64,000 nucleotides of DNA from Bacillota bacterium. GTDB taxonomy: Bacteria > Bacillota > Clostridia > Lachnospirales > Lachnospiraceae. Under the pieces are notes generated by a model. It saw only the letters and a list, made by a program, of their open reading frames with translations. It made no database searches and had not been told where the DNA came from. How positions within the stretch are numbered: the stretch's first letter is position 1; every line of letters starts with the position of its first letter. Where the stretch lies: NCBI GenBank assembly GCA_023392615.1, contig JAEVYT010000017.1, positions 248,001 to 312,000 of the forward strand. Direction: 5' to 3'. The translations under genes were made by a program, and so were the position numbers. Shown one piece after another: positions 1-9,309 of this stretch.

Positions 1-1
1 T

Positions 2-1477
2 CAAGGTGATGAATTACTCCGAGACGATGATGTGGTACAAAATAAAACCTTCAGTTACGAGTATGACAAATATGGGAATATACTCAATAAATATACTTAT
101 GATTATACTACAGGAGAAAGCTTGACAGGACTGACCCCTAGTAGTACCATAAGTTATAAATATGAAAATGTAGCTTTTCCAGATGAGATGACATCCTACA
201 TTGTTAAGGATAATATCAAGAACACTTCAAGTAGCAATGACATTACCTACGATGCTTTAGGAAACCCACTAAGTTACATAGGTTGGGATATGAAATGGAC
301 AGCAGGTCGTGAACTTGCTTCCATGAGCAATGGAACTGATAAGATTAGCTATCAGTACGATGACAATGGAATTCGTACCTCAAAAACCGTAAATGGAGTA
401 ACTACTTCTTATACTACCATAAATGGGAATACTACAAGCCAATCTGACAGTGTGAACACACTGTATTTCCGTTATGACAAGAATAATCAACTTGTTGGTT
501 TTAATCTCAACGGAACAGAATATATTTACTTACTAAGCGGGCAGGGTGATGTAATGGGAATCCTTGACAATACTGGAAAAACAATTGTAAACTATTCCTA
601 TGATGCATGGGGTAACTGTACGATTACAAGCGATACATCTGGAAGCAACCTCGGGAACATTAATCCTATGAGGTATAGGGGATATTACCTTGATGGAGAG
701 ACAGGATTTTATTATTTACAGAGTAGGTATTATAATCCCCAGAGTTGTAGATTAATCAATGCAGATGAGCCAACATGTATAAATACTTCAAATAGTATCG
801 GAGTAAATTTGTTTGCCTATTGCAGTAATAATCCTATAGTGAATATCGATACAACTGGGAGAAGAAGTAAATATATAGAAGATCAGTTTTCTAAAACTCA
901 AGTAGGCTCTTTTACTCTTTATGGCCGTAGTGGTAAAGATGCGATGGCAATTTGCTGTGGTGCAGTTGCATCATATAATACTCTTGTAGCATTTTCACGT
1001 AAGGAATCATTTGCAAGTGTCACCAACTATTATAATAAACACCATTACTTTACAGATCCTATTCTCGGTTTTGTTTCGCCTCATTCGCTTATGGACTTTT
1101 TCGTCGATCGTGGCTTTTACGTATCCGAATATTTTACTACAAGTCCTACTAAAGTTCAGAATATTGTATCTCAACATACAGTTTCCATAATAGCTTACTA
1201 TTGGGAAGAGGAAACGATTTATAGGTTTGTGCCTTTAAGATGGAAGACAACAGAGAGCGAGTTTCATTATGCTGCTTGTATGAATTATGGGACATACATT
1301 ACTGTGCATGAAGCGAATTATTATCAATCGGGCTCTTATTCACCAAGTAATTTTCATAAGTTCTTTAATACCTATTATGAAAAATCGTGGGAAAGATATG
1401 TTAATACTCCTGTAATTGTTATCACAATTGATTTACCAGGATTTTCTTTATATAATGATATTTCAAACTTTTGCTGA
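2..1477 (+). CDS. RHS-repeat polymorphic toxin, C-terminal part (5' end outside window)
   Basis: This is the 3' end of a much larger gene: the frame is open to the left edge, so the GTG at 32 is not the start. Residue numbers below count from that GTG. YD-type repeats fill roughly residues 1-200. The RHS core follows at about 213-278 (YRGYYLDGETGFYYLQSRYY, then NPIVNIDTTGR), which normally closes the RHS cage. The last 200 residues are the variable tip. They look like a papain/C39-like cysteine peptidase fold: CCGAVAS at 308-314 as the nucleophile motif, then a helix-strand section (FFVDRGFYVSEYF), a hydrophobic strand, and FHYAACMNYG with His412 as the likely catalytic His. RHS proteins with such tips are contact-dependent or secreted toxins. 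The toxin call for this tip is inference; the RHS core is certain. Confidence 0.8.
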   Translation, partial: QGDELLRDDDVVQNKTFSYEYDKYGNILNKYTYDYTTGESLTGLTPSSTISYKYENVAFPDEMTSYIVKDNIKNTSSSNDITYDALGNPLSYIGWDMKWTAGRELASMSNGTDKISYQYDDNGIRTSKTVNGVTTSYTTINGNTTSQSDSVNTLYFRYDKNNQLVGFNLNGTEYIYLLSGQGDVMGILDNTGKTIVNYSYDAWGNCTITSDTSGSNLGNINPMRYRGYYLDGETGFYYLQSRYYNPQSCRLINADEPTCINTSNSIGVNLFAYCSNNPIVNIDTTGRRSKYIEDQFSKTQVGSFTLYGRSGKDAMAICCGAVASYNTLVAFSRKESFASVTNYYNKHHYFTDPILGFVSPHSLMDFFVDRGFYVSEYFTTSPTKVQNIVSQHTVSIIAYYWEEETIYRFVPLRWKTTESEFHYAACMNYGTYITVHEANYYQSGSYSPSNFHKFFNTYYEKSWERYVNTPVIVITIDLPGFSLYNDISNFC

Positions 1478-1775
1478 AATATTAATATTGTAGATAAAAC
1501 ATGCTACCTAATCTTCAGCGGGTTCCTGACAGCTTTTATTCTAGTATAATACTTGCCTCGGTATATTGAATACGAGTTTAGGTAATTTACAATTATATAC
1601 CCGGGATATACCTATAATGGATCATATGCTCACCATTATGGTAATCCCGAGAAAGAGATATAGCTGCCAGAGCTTCTATAGTACTTTTCATACATAAATA
1701 GGTAAAACCCCTTAGAGGGATAAACAAGCCGCCGGATAAGCAGGCAGTTATAATTACAATTTAGAAAGGAACATT
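1478..1775. other. Intergenic region with a remnant open frame after the RHS gene
   Basis: No intact gene is seen. At 1586-1663 (+) a short open stretch without a start reads FTIIYPGYTYNGSY, then AHHYGNPEKEI and a stop. It could be the end of an older, displaced RHS tip, since such loci often keep discarded tip cassettes downstream. That reading is speculative. The end of the region carries the AGAAAGGA ribosome binding site of the next gene at 1762-1769. Confidence 0.3.
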
Positions 1776-2342
1776 ATGGAATGTGTTGATAAAAAACTAT
1801 ATAACTTTGTAATAAAAATTCTTTTAAGAATAACAGTTTTGGTCACTGCAATCATAGTAGTTATGTCAATGTTTAGTGGTTGTTCGGTTGGACACACACG
1901 TACATATGGTGATTTTCGGTTTTTACTTGGGTCCAAAGCCGAGTATATGATAACAAAGTATATTGGAAAAGGTGGAGATGTAGAAATCCCTATGTATCTT
2001 GGCGAAAGTAGAATACCAATAGTAAGTATTTATGGCGCATTTTCAGGTTGTAAAAATGTGACATCAGTAAAAATACCGAACGATATTAAATATATTGATG
2101 ATAATGCATTTAGTGATTGTACTGGCTTAAGATCAATGGTACTTCCGAGCAATATTGAATATGTTTGGGATAATGCATTTAGTGGTTGCAAAAATTTGCA
2201 TTCAGTATACTTTGAAGGAGATGCGCCTGCACTGGGTAAAGATGTGTTTGTAGGTACGCCCTCAGATTTCACAATATACTATAAATCTGATAAAGATGGA
2301 TGGTCAGACAACTGGAACGGATATCATACAAAAGCATATTAG
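1776..2342 (+). CDS. Lipoprotein with BspA-type leucine-rich repeats
   Basis: 188 residues. The N-terminus has a hydrophobic helix at about 14-34 ending in a lipobox-like FSGC, so Cys36 is the likely lipidated residue and the protein is exposed outside the membrane. From about 88 to 150 there are three LRR_5 (BspA/Treponema-type) repeats with the recurring pattern AFSGCKN...VKIP and NAFSDCTGL. The last 25 residues (YYKSDKDGWSDNW) match the end cap often seen after such repeats. The ATG at 1776 sits after AAAGGA at good spacing. It is the first gene after the RHS toxin, where an immunity gene is usually found, but LRR lipoproteins are not a known immunity family. A host-surface or adhesion role is equally possible. 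Confidence 0.75.
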   Translation: MECVDKKLYNFVIKILLRITVLVTAIIVVMSMFSGCSVGHTRTYGDFRFLLGSKAEYMITKYIGKGGDVEIPMYLGESRIPIVSIYGAFSGCKNVTSVKIPNDIKYIDDNAFSDCTGLRSMVLPSNIEYVWDNAFSGCKNLHSVYFEGDAPALGKDVFVGTPSDFTIYYKSDKDGWSDNWNGYHTKAY

Positions 2343-2396
2343 GCAGTAAATGAGATTTTCTCTGTGAAAAAACAAAACAAAATTATTCTGTAATAC

Positions 2397-2447
2397 AAAA
2401 AGAGAGCCTTATAATTACTTCAAAAGTTGATATAAGGCTCCCTTTTT
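2397..2447. terminator. Bidirectional intrinsic terminator
   Basis: GAGCCTTATA (2404-2413) pairs perfectly with TATAAGGCTC (2431-2440). It is flanked by AAAAAGAG on the left and CCTTTTTG on the right, so it can stop transcription from both the lipoprotein gene and the minus-strand IS110 remnant. Confidence 0.8.
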
Positions 2448-2580
2448 GTTGCTCTTTGTCAAACCTGCTAAGGAAAGTCAAGAGTTAACTAAAGTATTTT
2501 TAATAAATAAAAGAACATCAATAATAAAGAACGAGAGTTTCTCCTTCCTTAATATTATGCTCTTTTATTTATACGAAAAA

Positions 2581-3538
2581 TCATTCAACTATATAGTCAT
2601 CTCTAATCTTTGCATAATAGATATGAAAAAATTTATTCAAACCGGCGATTTTTGCAACTTTTTTGGGTTTGCCTTCATTTTCTTTTCTTTTTACAAAATC
2701 ATAAATTGCATTATCCGTAGGTTTTTGTCTTGAAAAAGATGCAATTATTTCATACCCTACTTTTCTTAAAGATTTTGAACCACGTTTTGATATACGCCTA
2801 TTTATGCTATTAAATTGCCCTGATTGATATGCTGGTGCATCGATTCCTGCATATGCAGTTATTGCACTAGTACTATGAAATCGATGGGTATCTCCGACTT
2901 CTGCAATAAATCGGGCTGCAAGATTCTCACCAATTCCTTTCATGCTGGAGAGAATATAAAATTCCTTAAGATTCTTGGATATTTCAATCATCTGTGTTAA
3001 TATCATATCGGTGGATATGTTTATTTCTCTATATGTCCGTCCGTATAGCCTCTAAAGTTAACATTTTGACCGATGGATCTTTAGAGGATAAAGTAGGGAT
3101 ACTATCATTGGCTAAGGCATATATTTGTTTTGCTTTTTGCTCACTTTGTTGGTACCCTTCTTTTTTGCCTATTTTTTATATTCGTTTATAAATTGCTTTT
3201 CGGTAAGGCTGATTATATTTTCATAATGTATAAATCTTGCTACAAACGAATTAAACTTATCTCGCTTTATTTTTTGTGAATCATTTTCAAGTAACTTATC
3301 GATATTCGGCATGGTGCGTTCTGTGATATTAAGTAAAGTTAATCGGCATTTAACACACATACTAATATAATGGTTATACTGCCGTGATAAAAACCTTAAT
3401 TGATTGTAATAAACATTAGAATTATCGGTGGCAGTATAAGGTTTGAACCAATTATCAAGACCATAATTCGCAATTGTTACTGCATCTAATCGATCAGTTT
3501 TTCCTGGGCGAATATTTAAGCAAGAATACTTGTACAGT
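2581..3538 (-). pseudogene. IS110-family transposase, truncated and frameshifted
   Basis: Three minus-strand pieces align in order with an IS110/IS116/IS902 transposase. The first, about 3538-3361, carries KTDRLDAVTIANYGLDNW from the RuvC-like DEDD domain. The second (3360-3169) reads MPNIDKLLEND and FNSFVARFIHY. The third (3006-2581) is the Transposase_20 region, with MKGIGENLAARFIAEVGD, AYAGIDAPAYQSGQ and RISKRGSKSLR. The pieces are in different frames, with sequence missing between 3169 and 3006. The N-terminus, which holds the first catalytic Asp, is absent. The left end stops at the bidirectional terminator and the right end abuts an IS1380 fragment. It cannot make an active transposase. 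Confidence 0.85.
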
Positions 3539-3545
3539 TAGTGGG

Positions 3546-3971
3546 TTAATAGTATGGCTTATGGATGGAGTATATTTTCTTTCGAAGAAGATATAAAATC
3601 CAATCCAGTTGCATCAGTGTAATGTCATCCATTCGGTTGAAAAAGCGTGACATTGTCGGTTGCGAAGCCAATGAATCTTTATCCAGCAAAGTTGTAAAAA
3701 TAGGGTCGGTGGTCAGCTCGTCAGAATCATCATTGGTAAAGTAGCCTGACAGCTGCTGATATATTTTCTGTAACAGGTTGTCCTTATCCTTATGGATGCG
3801 GATAGTTTTATCATTGGTCTGAAAATGTAGTTCAATCAGCTTATCTAGACCAATTTTGCAGATAAACTCTTTCAGTAGGAGCAGACCTGCATCGGAGGAT
3901 AAATCGCCCCCATCAAAATTTATTTTAATCTTACTATTGCTTTCAGAACGAAGTGCCATTAAACTAGACAT
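3546..3971 (-). pseudogene. IS1380-family transposase, N-terminal fragment
   Basis: The start is the ATG whose complement is at 3971-3969, preceded on the minus strand by AAAGGAG at suitable spacing; an upstream ATG at 4022 has no such site. The 141 residues match the N-terminus of IS1380-type transposases: FDGGDLSSDAGLLLLKEF, then DDSDELTTDPIFTTLL and SQPTMSRFFNRMD. Homology ends at about residue 138 (YSIHKP), just before the first catalytic Asp of the DDE domain, and the frame then runs into a stop. The break coincides with the edge of the IS110 remnant. An IS110 insertion or a deletion between the two elements probably removed the rest. Confidence 0.85.
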
Positions 3972-4022
3972 AAGAGTTTCTCCTTTTGTGTTGATGTTGT
4001 TGTGGTGATTACATTTTAACAA

Positions 4023-4370
4023 AGGTGAGACTCTTTTTCTATTGTTTGGGCTTCACTTTTTAGGTGAAAGCAATGATTAGATGAAAATACAGTAACTATG
4101 CGGTGCGAAGCACCATTCGATGAATTATCGTGAATAATTCAGGTTAATTATATAATTATTATTTGTGCTATCTTTATTTTTGTATTTTTAAAAAAGAACA
4201 TTTATGGTTTGTTCCCGAACTTTATGTTCATTATAATTATTATGGCATCCTCAGCTACAAAGAATTTATTAAAAGTAAAAAGTATTAAATTATAAAATAT
4301 TATTATGCGTGATTTTATATAAATCATTGATGATATCAGTTCAAAAAGTATAATATTTTTTGATATAGTC
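4023..4370. other. Intergenic region, AT-rich, with two small hairpins
   Basis: No gene is seen. It begins with the upstream flank of the IS1380 fragment. Near 4100-4141 there are two small inverted repeats, GGTGC-GAA-GCACC and GAATTAT-CGTG-AATAATTC. They could be the outer end of the IS or a regulatory remnant. The rest is AT-rich without a clear promoter. Confidence 0.3.
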
Positions 4371-4649
4371 ATGAATGCAGTAGATGATATGCCTGAGACG
4401 GAAGATACTCAGGATCGATTAAAAGTTTTACAGGAACTGATTGAGAAGAATTTTGATTTCTCTGCTCAGGAAGTTCCGGAAGAAATCGTTGATGCGTTCG
4501 TTGATTCAATCATCGTACACAAAGATTATTTCGAATGGAGCCTGAAATTAGCAGACGAACCGTTCTGCTGTAATGTTGAAGGAAACAAGCGTAAAAGCAG
4601 AGTTTTCCCTATTGAACAATCCGAAATGGCTGCATTCTTTCGCGCTTAG
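4371..4649 (+). pseudogene. Probable C-terminal fragment of a site-specific recombinase
   Basis: 92 codons, with no ribosome binding site before the ATG, so it is unlikely to be a complete gene. The sequence EVPEEIVDAFVDSIIVH followed by short beta strands (YFEWSLKL) resembles the extreme C-terminus of large serine recombinases, where such a strand pair follows the coiled-coil region. The polar end is typical of a degraded tail. Its position beside two IS fragments supports a mobile-element remnant. A stand-alone small protein cannot be excluded. Confidence 0.45.
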
Positions 4650-4783
4650 ACTGTGTACGCACTGACGGAGTCGCTGGTATTTTCCGTGGAGAGTTAAGAA
4701 TGTGGTATAAATGACCACAATATTGAAAAATATAGTAAAATATATTATACTTGGTAGTATTATATAAGAAGAGTGGTGATAAT

Positions 4784-5140
4784 ATGAATGCCTCATATGG
4801 ATGCGGAATTATCGATAAAGGAGTGTCTTCAAGTGGAGGACGAATCGTTTTTAACGATTATGGCTTTGCGATAAAGGGTGGCTTATTAGATAAATGTGAG
4901 TATGAGTTTAATTATTTTGATATTAAGAGTTTACAATATTCGGTTGTAGTTCCAAAGATTCATTTTATCAGTGAAAATGAATCTTATATCGTGAATTTAA
5001 CATTTATGACAAGATTTAGATTGAGGAAAATACTAAAAATATTTAAAGAGAATAATGTTCAATGTTGTGTATATCACTCAGAGTCGAAAAACTTACTAGC
5101 AAAGATACGTGACTGGTATGGATTCTGGTATAAGGGTTAG
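4784..5140 (+). CDS. Small hypothetical protein, possible PH-like fold
   Basis: 118 residues from the ATG at 4784, chosen because AAGAGTGGTGAT lies directly upstream; the earlier ATG at 4751 has no such site. The protein is rich in alternating beta strands (GRIVFNDYGFAIKGG, YEFNYFDIKSLQYSVVVP, YIVNLTFMTRFR) and ends in a helix with KIRDWYGFWYKG. It has no signal peptide or membrane helix. The pattern of seven strands and one helix is like a bacterial PH or GRAM domain, but I do not recognise the family. It is isolated between mobile-element debris and the GH120 gene. Confidence 0.6.
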   Translation: MNASYGCGIIDKGVSSSGGRIVFNDYGFAIKGGLLDKCEYEFNYFDIKSLQYSVVVPKIHFISENESYIVNLTFMTRFRLRKILKIFKENNVQCCVYHSESKNLLAKIRDWYGFWYKG

Positions 5141-5789
5141 GCTTTAAAATGATTTTGAGTATAACAGGAGTAGGTAAGCGTATTCCAATGTAAAGCAATA
5201 CTAGGATAAATAATATTTTAATAGTAAGAGATACGGATATTTATTATTTGTGATTGACAGAATTATAAATTGTAAGAGGGCAGGCTGACGGGTCTGCTCT
5301 CTTTGTGCTTTATGGCTGTAGCGGAGATTGGAATTTTTGAGGTGGAGGTTGTTTGTATATCCGTATTTGAAGCGTTCAATATACCATACGGCCAGTTTCG
5401 GTAAGTCTTAGCGCAGTACTCGAAGCCTGTGTTATTATTCTTTTTGATTGCTTTATTGTTTTTGTGCTACTCTATTGGAAAAGTTGATATATAACCTCGA
5501 CATGTTTTAAGATACGGCCATTATAAAATAACGTCAAAAACTATAAACTAATAGAGGGTACCAAATTAATAGTTTATGTCATCAATAATTTTTAATTATT
5601 TCTACTACGCGTCAATTTGGATTTACTCTCAAAGTATTGATAGTTTGTTGTTGTGGTGTTATTATTTGTATATATCCTTTACAGCTAATATGGGAAGCTA
5701 ATCGAGCCACGCATTTTGGCTATAATAGGAAATTATAAAATATAAGCTAGAAACAGAATCTTGCAAAATGAAAGGATTGAATCATTAAT
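5141..5789. other. Long intergenic region with a terminator and an inverted repeat
   Basis: 649 nt without a gene. A terminator for the preceding gene lies at 5274-5304: AGAGGGCAG pairs with CTGCTCTCT (one G-U) and is followed by TTTGTG. Further on, ATAAACTAATA (5543-5553) and TAATAGTTTAT (5567-5577) form an 11-bp inverted repeat with one mismatch around AGAGGGTACCAAA. It lies 210 nt before the GH120 start and could be an operator or leader hairpin. The GH120 ribosome binding site, AAAGGA, is near 5771. Confidence 0.4.
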
Positions 5790-7802
5790 ATGAAGTATTA
5801 TGTAGATTCAAAATCACTTAAAGGTGGAGATGGAAGTAAAGAGCATCCGTTTGGAAAAATACAGGATGCAGCAAATATTGCATTACCTGGAGATGAGGTT
5901 ATCGTGGCGCCAGGTATTTACAGAGAAAATGTTAATCCTATCAATAGTGGAACTGTAGACAATAGAATTATTTATCGTTCCGAGGAGAAAAAAGCTGCAA
6001 TTATTACTGGAGCCGAGGAAGTTAAGAGTTGGGAACTTCATGAGGGAAATGTATGGAAAGCAAAAATTCCTAATGCTTTATTTGGAGATTATAATCCGTT
6101 TACAACCCTTGTTTATGGGGACTGGTATGTTGCAACAATAATTGCACATACTGGAGATGTCTTTTTGAATAATAAGTCCATGTATGAAGTGACTGAGATG
6201 GATAAAGTGTTAAATTCTAAAAAATCAATGCGTTCATGGGATCCTGATTTTACAGTTTACACATGGTATACGACTCAGGACATTGAGAAAAATGAAACCA
6301 TTTTATATGCTAACTTTCAAGATAAAAATCCTAACGAGGAGAATGTAGAAATCAGCGTTAGAAAAAATTGTTTCTATCCAAAAGAAGAAGGGATCGGATA
6401 TATCTCTTTTTCTGGGTTTACAGTGAGACAAGCTGCAACGCAATGGGCACCACCAACAGCATTACAGGAGGGTATGATAGGACCACATTGGTCAAAAGGA
6501 TGGATCATTGAGGACCTTGAAGTTTATGAGGCAAAATGTTCCGGTATTTCACTTGGTAAATATCTACAACCTGAAAATGATAATAAATGGACTAAGTTAA
6601 AATTTAAGGATGGTACTCAAACAGAGCGTGACAACATCTGTCAAGCGCAAAGAGAAGGATGGTCAAAGGATAGAATTGGCTCACATATAGTAAGAAGATG
6701 TGACATTCATGATTGTGGACAGACAGGTATTGTAGGGCATTTGGGTGGAGTTTTCTCTCTTATAGAGGATAATGAAATTCATCACATCAATAATAAACAA
6801 AATCTCGCTGGAGCTGAAATTGGTGGAATCAAAATGCACGCGGCTATCGATGTAATCATTAGGCGAAACCATATCCATCATTGCACAAGAGGGTTATGGC
6901 TTGATTGGCAAGCGCAAGGCACTCGAGTATCTGGGAATTTGTTTCATGATAATTGTACTCCCGATAATGAAAATCTCACAGATGTAGGTATCATGGGAGT
7001 TGGAGAAGACCTCTTTATCGAAGTATCTCATGGACCTACATTAGTAGATAATAATATTTTCTTGTCAGATCGAGCTTTAAAGCTTCCAACACAAGGTGTA
7101 GCATTTGTTCATAATCTGATTGCAGGTTCAATGGTAGCAATTGGAAGCGGTGTAAATAATGGAGCATTGACCAAAATTGCACCACGCTATACGCCTTATC
7201 ATGTTCCACATCAAACAGAGATTGCAGGCTTTATGACATTTTTGCATGGTGACATGAGATTCTATAATAATATTTTCGTACAACAAAAAATTCGAATGGA
7301 ATTACAAAAATATTTAGATTCCACGGTTGATTATGAATGGGATGATAATAATCTGTTTACCGGTACTTCTCCATATGAGAATTATCCGACCTGGGAAGAA
7401 TACGAGAAGCAGTTTGAAGGATATTGTGGTATGGGTTCAGAACCTAGTGATCGTTACTATAATCCGCTTCCAGTATGGGCAGAAGGCAATGTTTATTTTA
7501 ATGGCGCAAAAGCTATGTCAAATGAAAATGCAGTTATTGATAATGAGCATACAATTACACTTTCAGTTGAAGAAAGAAATGGAAAATATTCTATCAAAAC
7601 AAATTTGGGTGATTATGTGCAAAAGTTGAAGGCTACTACATTAATTTCAACAGAAACGTTAGGAATGGCTTTTGAACCAGAGCAAAAATTTGAAAATCCA
7701 GATGGAACGTCCATTGTATTTAACGAGGATTATTTCGGGAACTCCTGTGGATTGAATCCTTTAGCAGGTCCTTTTGCAGAAAATTCACTTAAAACAATAT
7801 AA
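5790..7802 (+). CDS. GH120 beta-xylosidase
   Basis: 670 residues without a signal peptide, so it works in the cytoplasm, releasing xylose from xylo-oligosaccharides. It follows the GH120 family (type enzyme XylC of Thermoanaerobacterium saccharolyticum) along its whole length. The N-terminus is a beta-helix start (DGSKEHPFGKIQDAANIA). The catalytic region reads GAEIGGIKMHAAIDV, LWLDWQAQGTRVS and FIEVSHGP. By comparison with XylC, Asp372 is the likely nucleophile and Glu343 the general acid/base, with Glu411 the third conserved acidic residue. FYPKEEGIGYISFSGF and APPTALQEGMIGPHWSKGW are also family-typical. The gene is monocistronic: a 650-nt leader region precedes it and a strong terminator follows. 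It complements the GH8, GH43 and GH51 enzymes further on. Confidence 0.93.
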   Translation: MKYYVDSKSLKGGDGSKEHPFGKIQDAANIALPGDEVIVAPGIYRENVNPINSGTVDNRIIYRSEEKKAAIITGAEEVKSWELHEGNVWKAKIPNALFGDYNPFTTLVYGDWYVATIIAHTGDVFLNNKSMYEVTEMDKVLNSKKSMRSWDPDFTVYTWYTTQDIEKNETILYANFQDKNPNEENVEISVRKNCFYPKEEGIGYISFSGFTVRQAATQWAPPTALQEGMIGPHWSKGWIIEDLEVYEAKCSGISLGKYLQPENDNKWTKLKFKDGTQTERDNICQAQREGWSKDRIGSHIVRRCDIHDCGQTGIVGHLGGVFSLIEDNEIHHINNKQNLAGAEIGGIKMHAAIDVIIRRNHIHHCTRGLWLDWQAQGTRVSGNLFHDNCTPDNENLTDVGIMGVGEDLFIEVSHGPTLVDNNIFLSDRALKLPTQGVAFVHNLIAGSMVAIGSGVNNGALTKIAPRYTPYHVPHQTEIAGFMTFLHGDMRFYNNIFVQQKIRMELQKYLDSTVDYEWDDNNLFTGTSPYENYPTWEEYEKQFEGYCGMGSEPSDRYYNPLPVWAEGNVYFNGAKAMSNENAVIDNEHTITLSVEERNGKYSIKTNLGDYVQKLKATTLISTETLGMAFEPEQKFENPDGTSIVFNEDYFGNSCGLNPLAGPFAENSLKTI

Positions 7803-7826
7803 TTTAGATTTACATTATATAAATGA

Positions 7827-7853
7827 AAAAGCAGCCTTTTTGGGCTGCTTTTC
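7827..7853 (+). terminator. Intrinsic terminator after GH120
   Basis: AAAAGCAGCC pairs with GGCTGCTTTT around a TTTTTG loop (core stem 7831-7836 with 7843-7848) and a U-rich tail follows. The A-run on the left lets it also serve the convergent channel gene. Confidence 0.85.
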
Positions 7854-7871
7854 GTTATGTTTTAGTCATCG

Positions 7872-8645
7872 CTATTTTTTCACTTTTTCAATATCCTTAT
7901 AAGCTAAAAGATAATTTATTCCGGAGACAATGATCCCTCCACCGATAAAATTACCAAGGGCGGCTACGGACAAATTATAAGCAATATCCATGATGGATAT
8001 GTTTGCACCACCAAAGTAGGCTACGAATAGATAGTACATATTTGCAACCACGTGCTCCGTTCCACTAAGAACAAATACTGTGATTGCCAACCATACAACA
8101 ACAACTTTACTAATTTCCTCGCGGCAACTATATGCTAAGCATACACCGGTTGATACAATGATATTACACAGAATAGCACTGATTAATAGTTGGCCGAAGG
8201 GCATGTTTACCTTATGTATTGCTTTTTCAATAACAAACGACATAACGTTTACATTGAATATTTTTGAGGCGTGTGTCATATATGCTGTTGCAATTGCACC
8301 AATTAAATTCGAAAATAGGATTAAGACTAAAATTCGTATTATTTTATCTATTTTAGTTCTTCCTGCATAAACGGCAATCATTACCATACTGTCACTGGTA
8401 TATAACTCTGCTTGCATCAAGATAATAGCGATAATTCCCAAGGGGAATACTAACGCTCCTAAAAATGCTCCTAAACCCGGATCTGCTACACTTGAGGCAA
8501 TTTTCAGATAACCGATTGCACCAATCGAAATATATAATCCGGCAAGGATTCCTTGAACCATTAATATGATAAATGTTTTGTTTGCTTTGTGTTTACTTTG
8601 ATAAAGTATATACTCGGTAAGTGCTTTTGGACCTGAATAGCTCAT
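7872..8645 (-). CDS. Formate/nitrite transporter (FNT) family channel
   Basis: 257 residues with six hydrophobic helices, the size and topology of FNT channels, which are pentameric pores for formate, nitrite or hydrosulfide. The family signature SGTEHVVANMYYLFVAYF carries the conserved pore His between helices 5 and 6. GAFLGALVFPLGIIAII in helix 2 and LGNFIGGGIIVSGINY in helix 6 also fit. The N-terminus (KALTEYILYQSKHKANK) is the usual amphipathic helix. In an anaerobe, formate export is the likely role, but subfamily assignment (FocA, NirC or HSC) is not possible by eye. It is transcribed alone, with AAAGGA upstream of the ATG. Confidence 0.88.
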   Translation of the reverse strand: MSYSGPKALTEYILYQSKHKANKTFIILMVQGILAGLYISIGAIGYLKIASSVADPGLGAFLGALVFPLGIIAIILMQAELYTSDSMVMIAVYAGRTKIDKIIRILVLILFSNLIGAIATAYMTHASKIFNVNVMSFVIEKAIHKVNMPFGQLLISAILCNIIVSTGVCLAYSCREEISKVVVVWLAITVFVLSGTEHVVANMYYLFVAYFGGANISIMDIAYNLSVAALGNFIGGGIIVSGINYLLAYKDIEKVKK

Positions 8646-8931
8646 TAGTATAAATCCTTTCTTCTTTCAATTCCTTGATCATATATTTCTGAATAATCAT
8701 AAGCTAACCGCGTAATTTTACGCTAGGGTATATAATAACATATTGTTTGCAAATACAAAACATTTTTTTAAAATTATTTGATACCATTTTAACAAATAAT
8801 TTCATACTAAAGACTGAAAGTAATCTAATTGATCAGACTTTATAATCGATTACAATTATATAACTCATTAAACATCGGTATAGGACATTAAATCCTCTTT
8901 TTCGTTTATGTGTAAAGGCTTGGGCTGCTTG
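8646..8931. other. Intergenic region upstream of the FNT gene
   Basis: AT-rich. It should hold the minus-strand promoter of the FNT channel gene and the 3' end of the next minus-strand gene. I see no gene or strong hairpin here. Confidence 0.4.
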
Positions 8932-9309
8932 TTATAATCTCAGGGCGGGATGAACAAAAAGTGTTACTAATGCTATTATGGAGCAAATCCTATGCCAGAA
9001 CAACCATCTTTTTCCAATGCATTTTCTTTTGATAAATGTTAAAGCAGCACCAATAATAGATATTAGACATACAAACCCCAATATATATGGTAATATTCCT
9101 AAACGATCAAAATAAACAAAGGAAGTAAGCATATGTATAATTCCTGTAATTAATAAAATGAAGGTTGCTGGTTTGTGTATTTTCATTAATTTTGTATCGA
9201 GTTTTTTAAACCTAGTTCGTTTGGTAATAAATTTTGCCAAAACTATAAATAATGTGAGCATTGCGAGTTCTGCAGTTAAGGAATCAATTCCCATAAGAAT
9301 AGAAGCCAT
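8932..9309 (-). CDS. Small four-helix membrane protein with paired histidines, possibly haem-binding
   Basis: 125 residues, almost entirely membrane-embedded: helices at about 10-28, 45-63, 73-92 and 104-122. His residues sit at equivalent positions in the helices: KIHKPATFILLITGIIHML in helix 2, and FWHRICSIIALVTLFVHPA in helix 4. Two His pairs on two helices are what b-type di-haem membrane proteins (cytochrome b561 or ferric-reductase-like domains) use. I infer a possible electron-transfer role but cannot name the family. The ATG follows AAAGGAAATTTT on the minus strand. Confidence 0.6.
   Translation of the reverse strand: MASILMGIDSLTAELAMLTLFIVLAKFITKRTRFKKLDTKLMKIHKPATFILLITGIIHMLTSFVYFDRLGILPYILGFVCLISIIGAALTFIKRKCIGKRWLFWHRICSIIALVTLFVHPALRL

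Noticed and set aside
2446..3191. Plus-strand frames of 95 and 65 codons
   Set aside because: They are opposite the IS110 remnant and show no protein-like composition or start signals.
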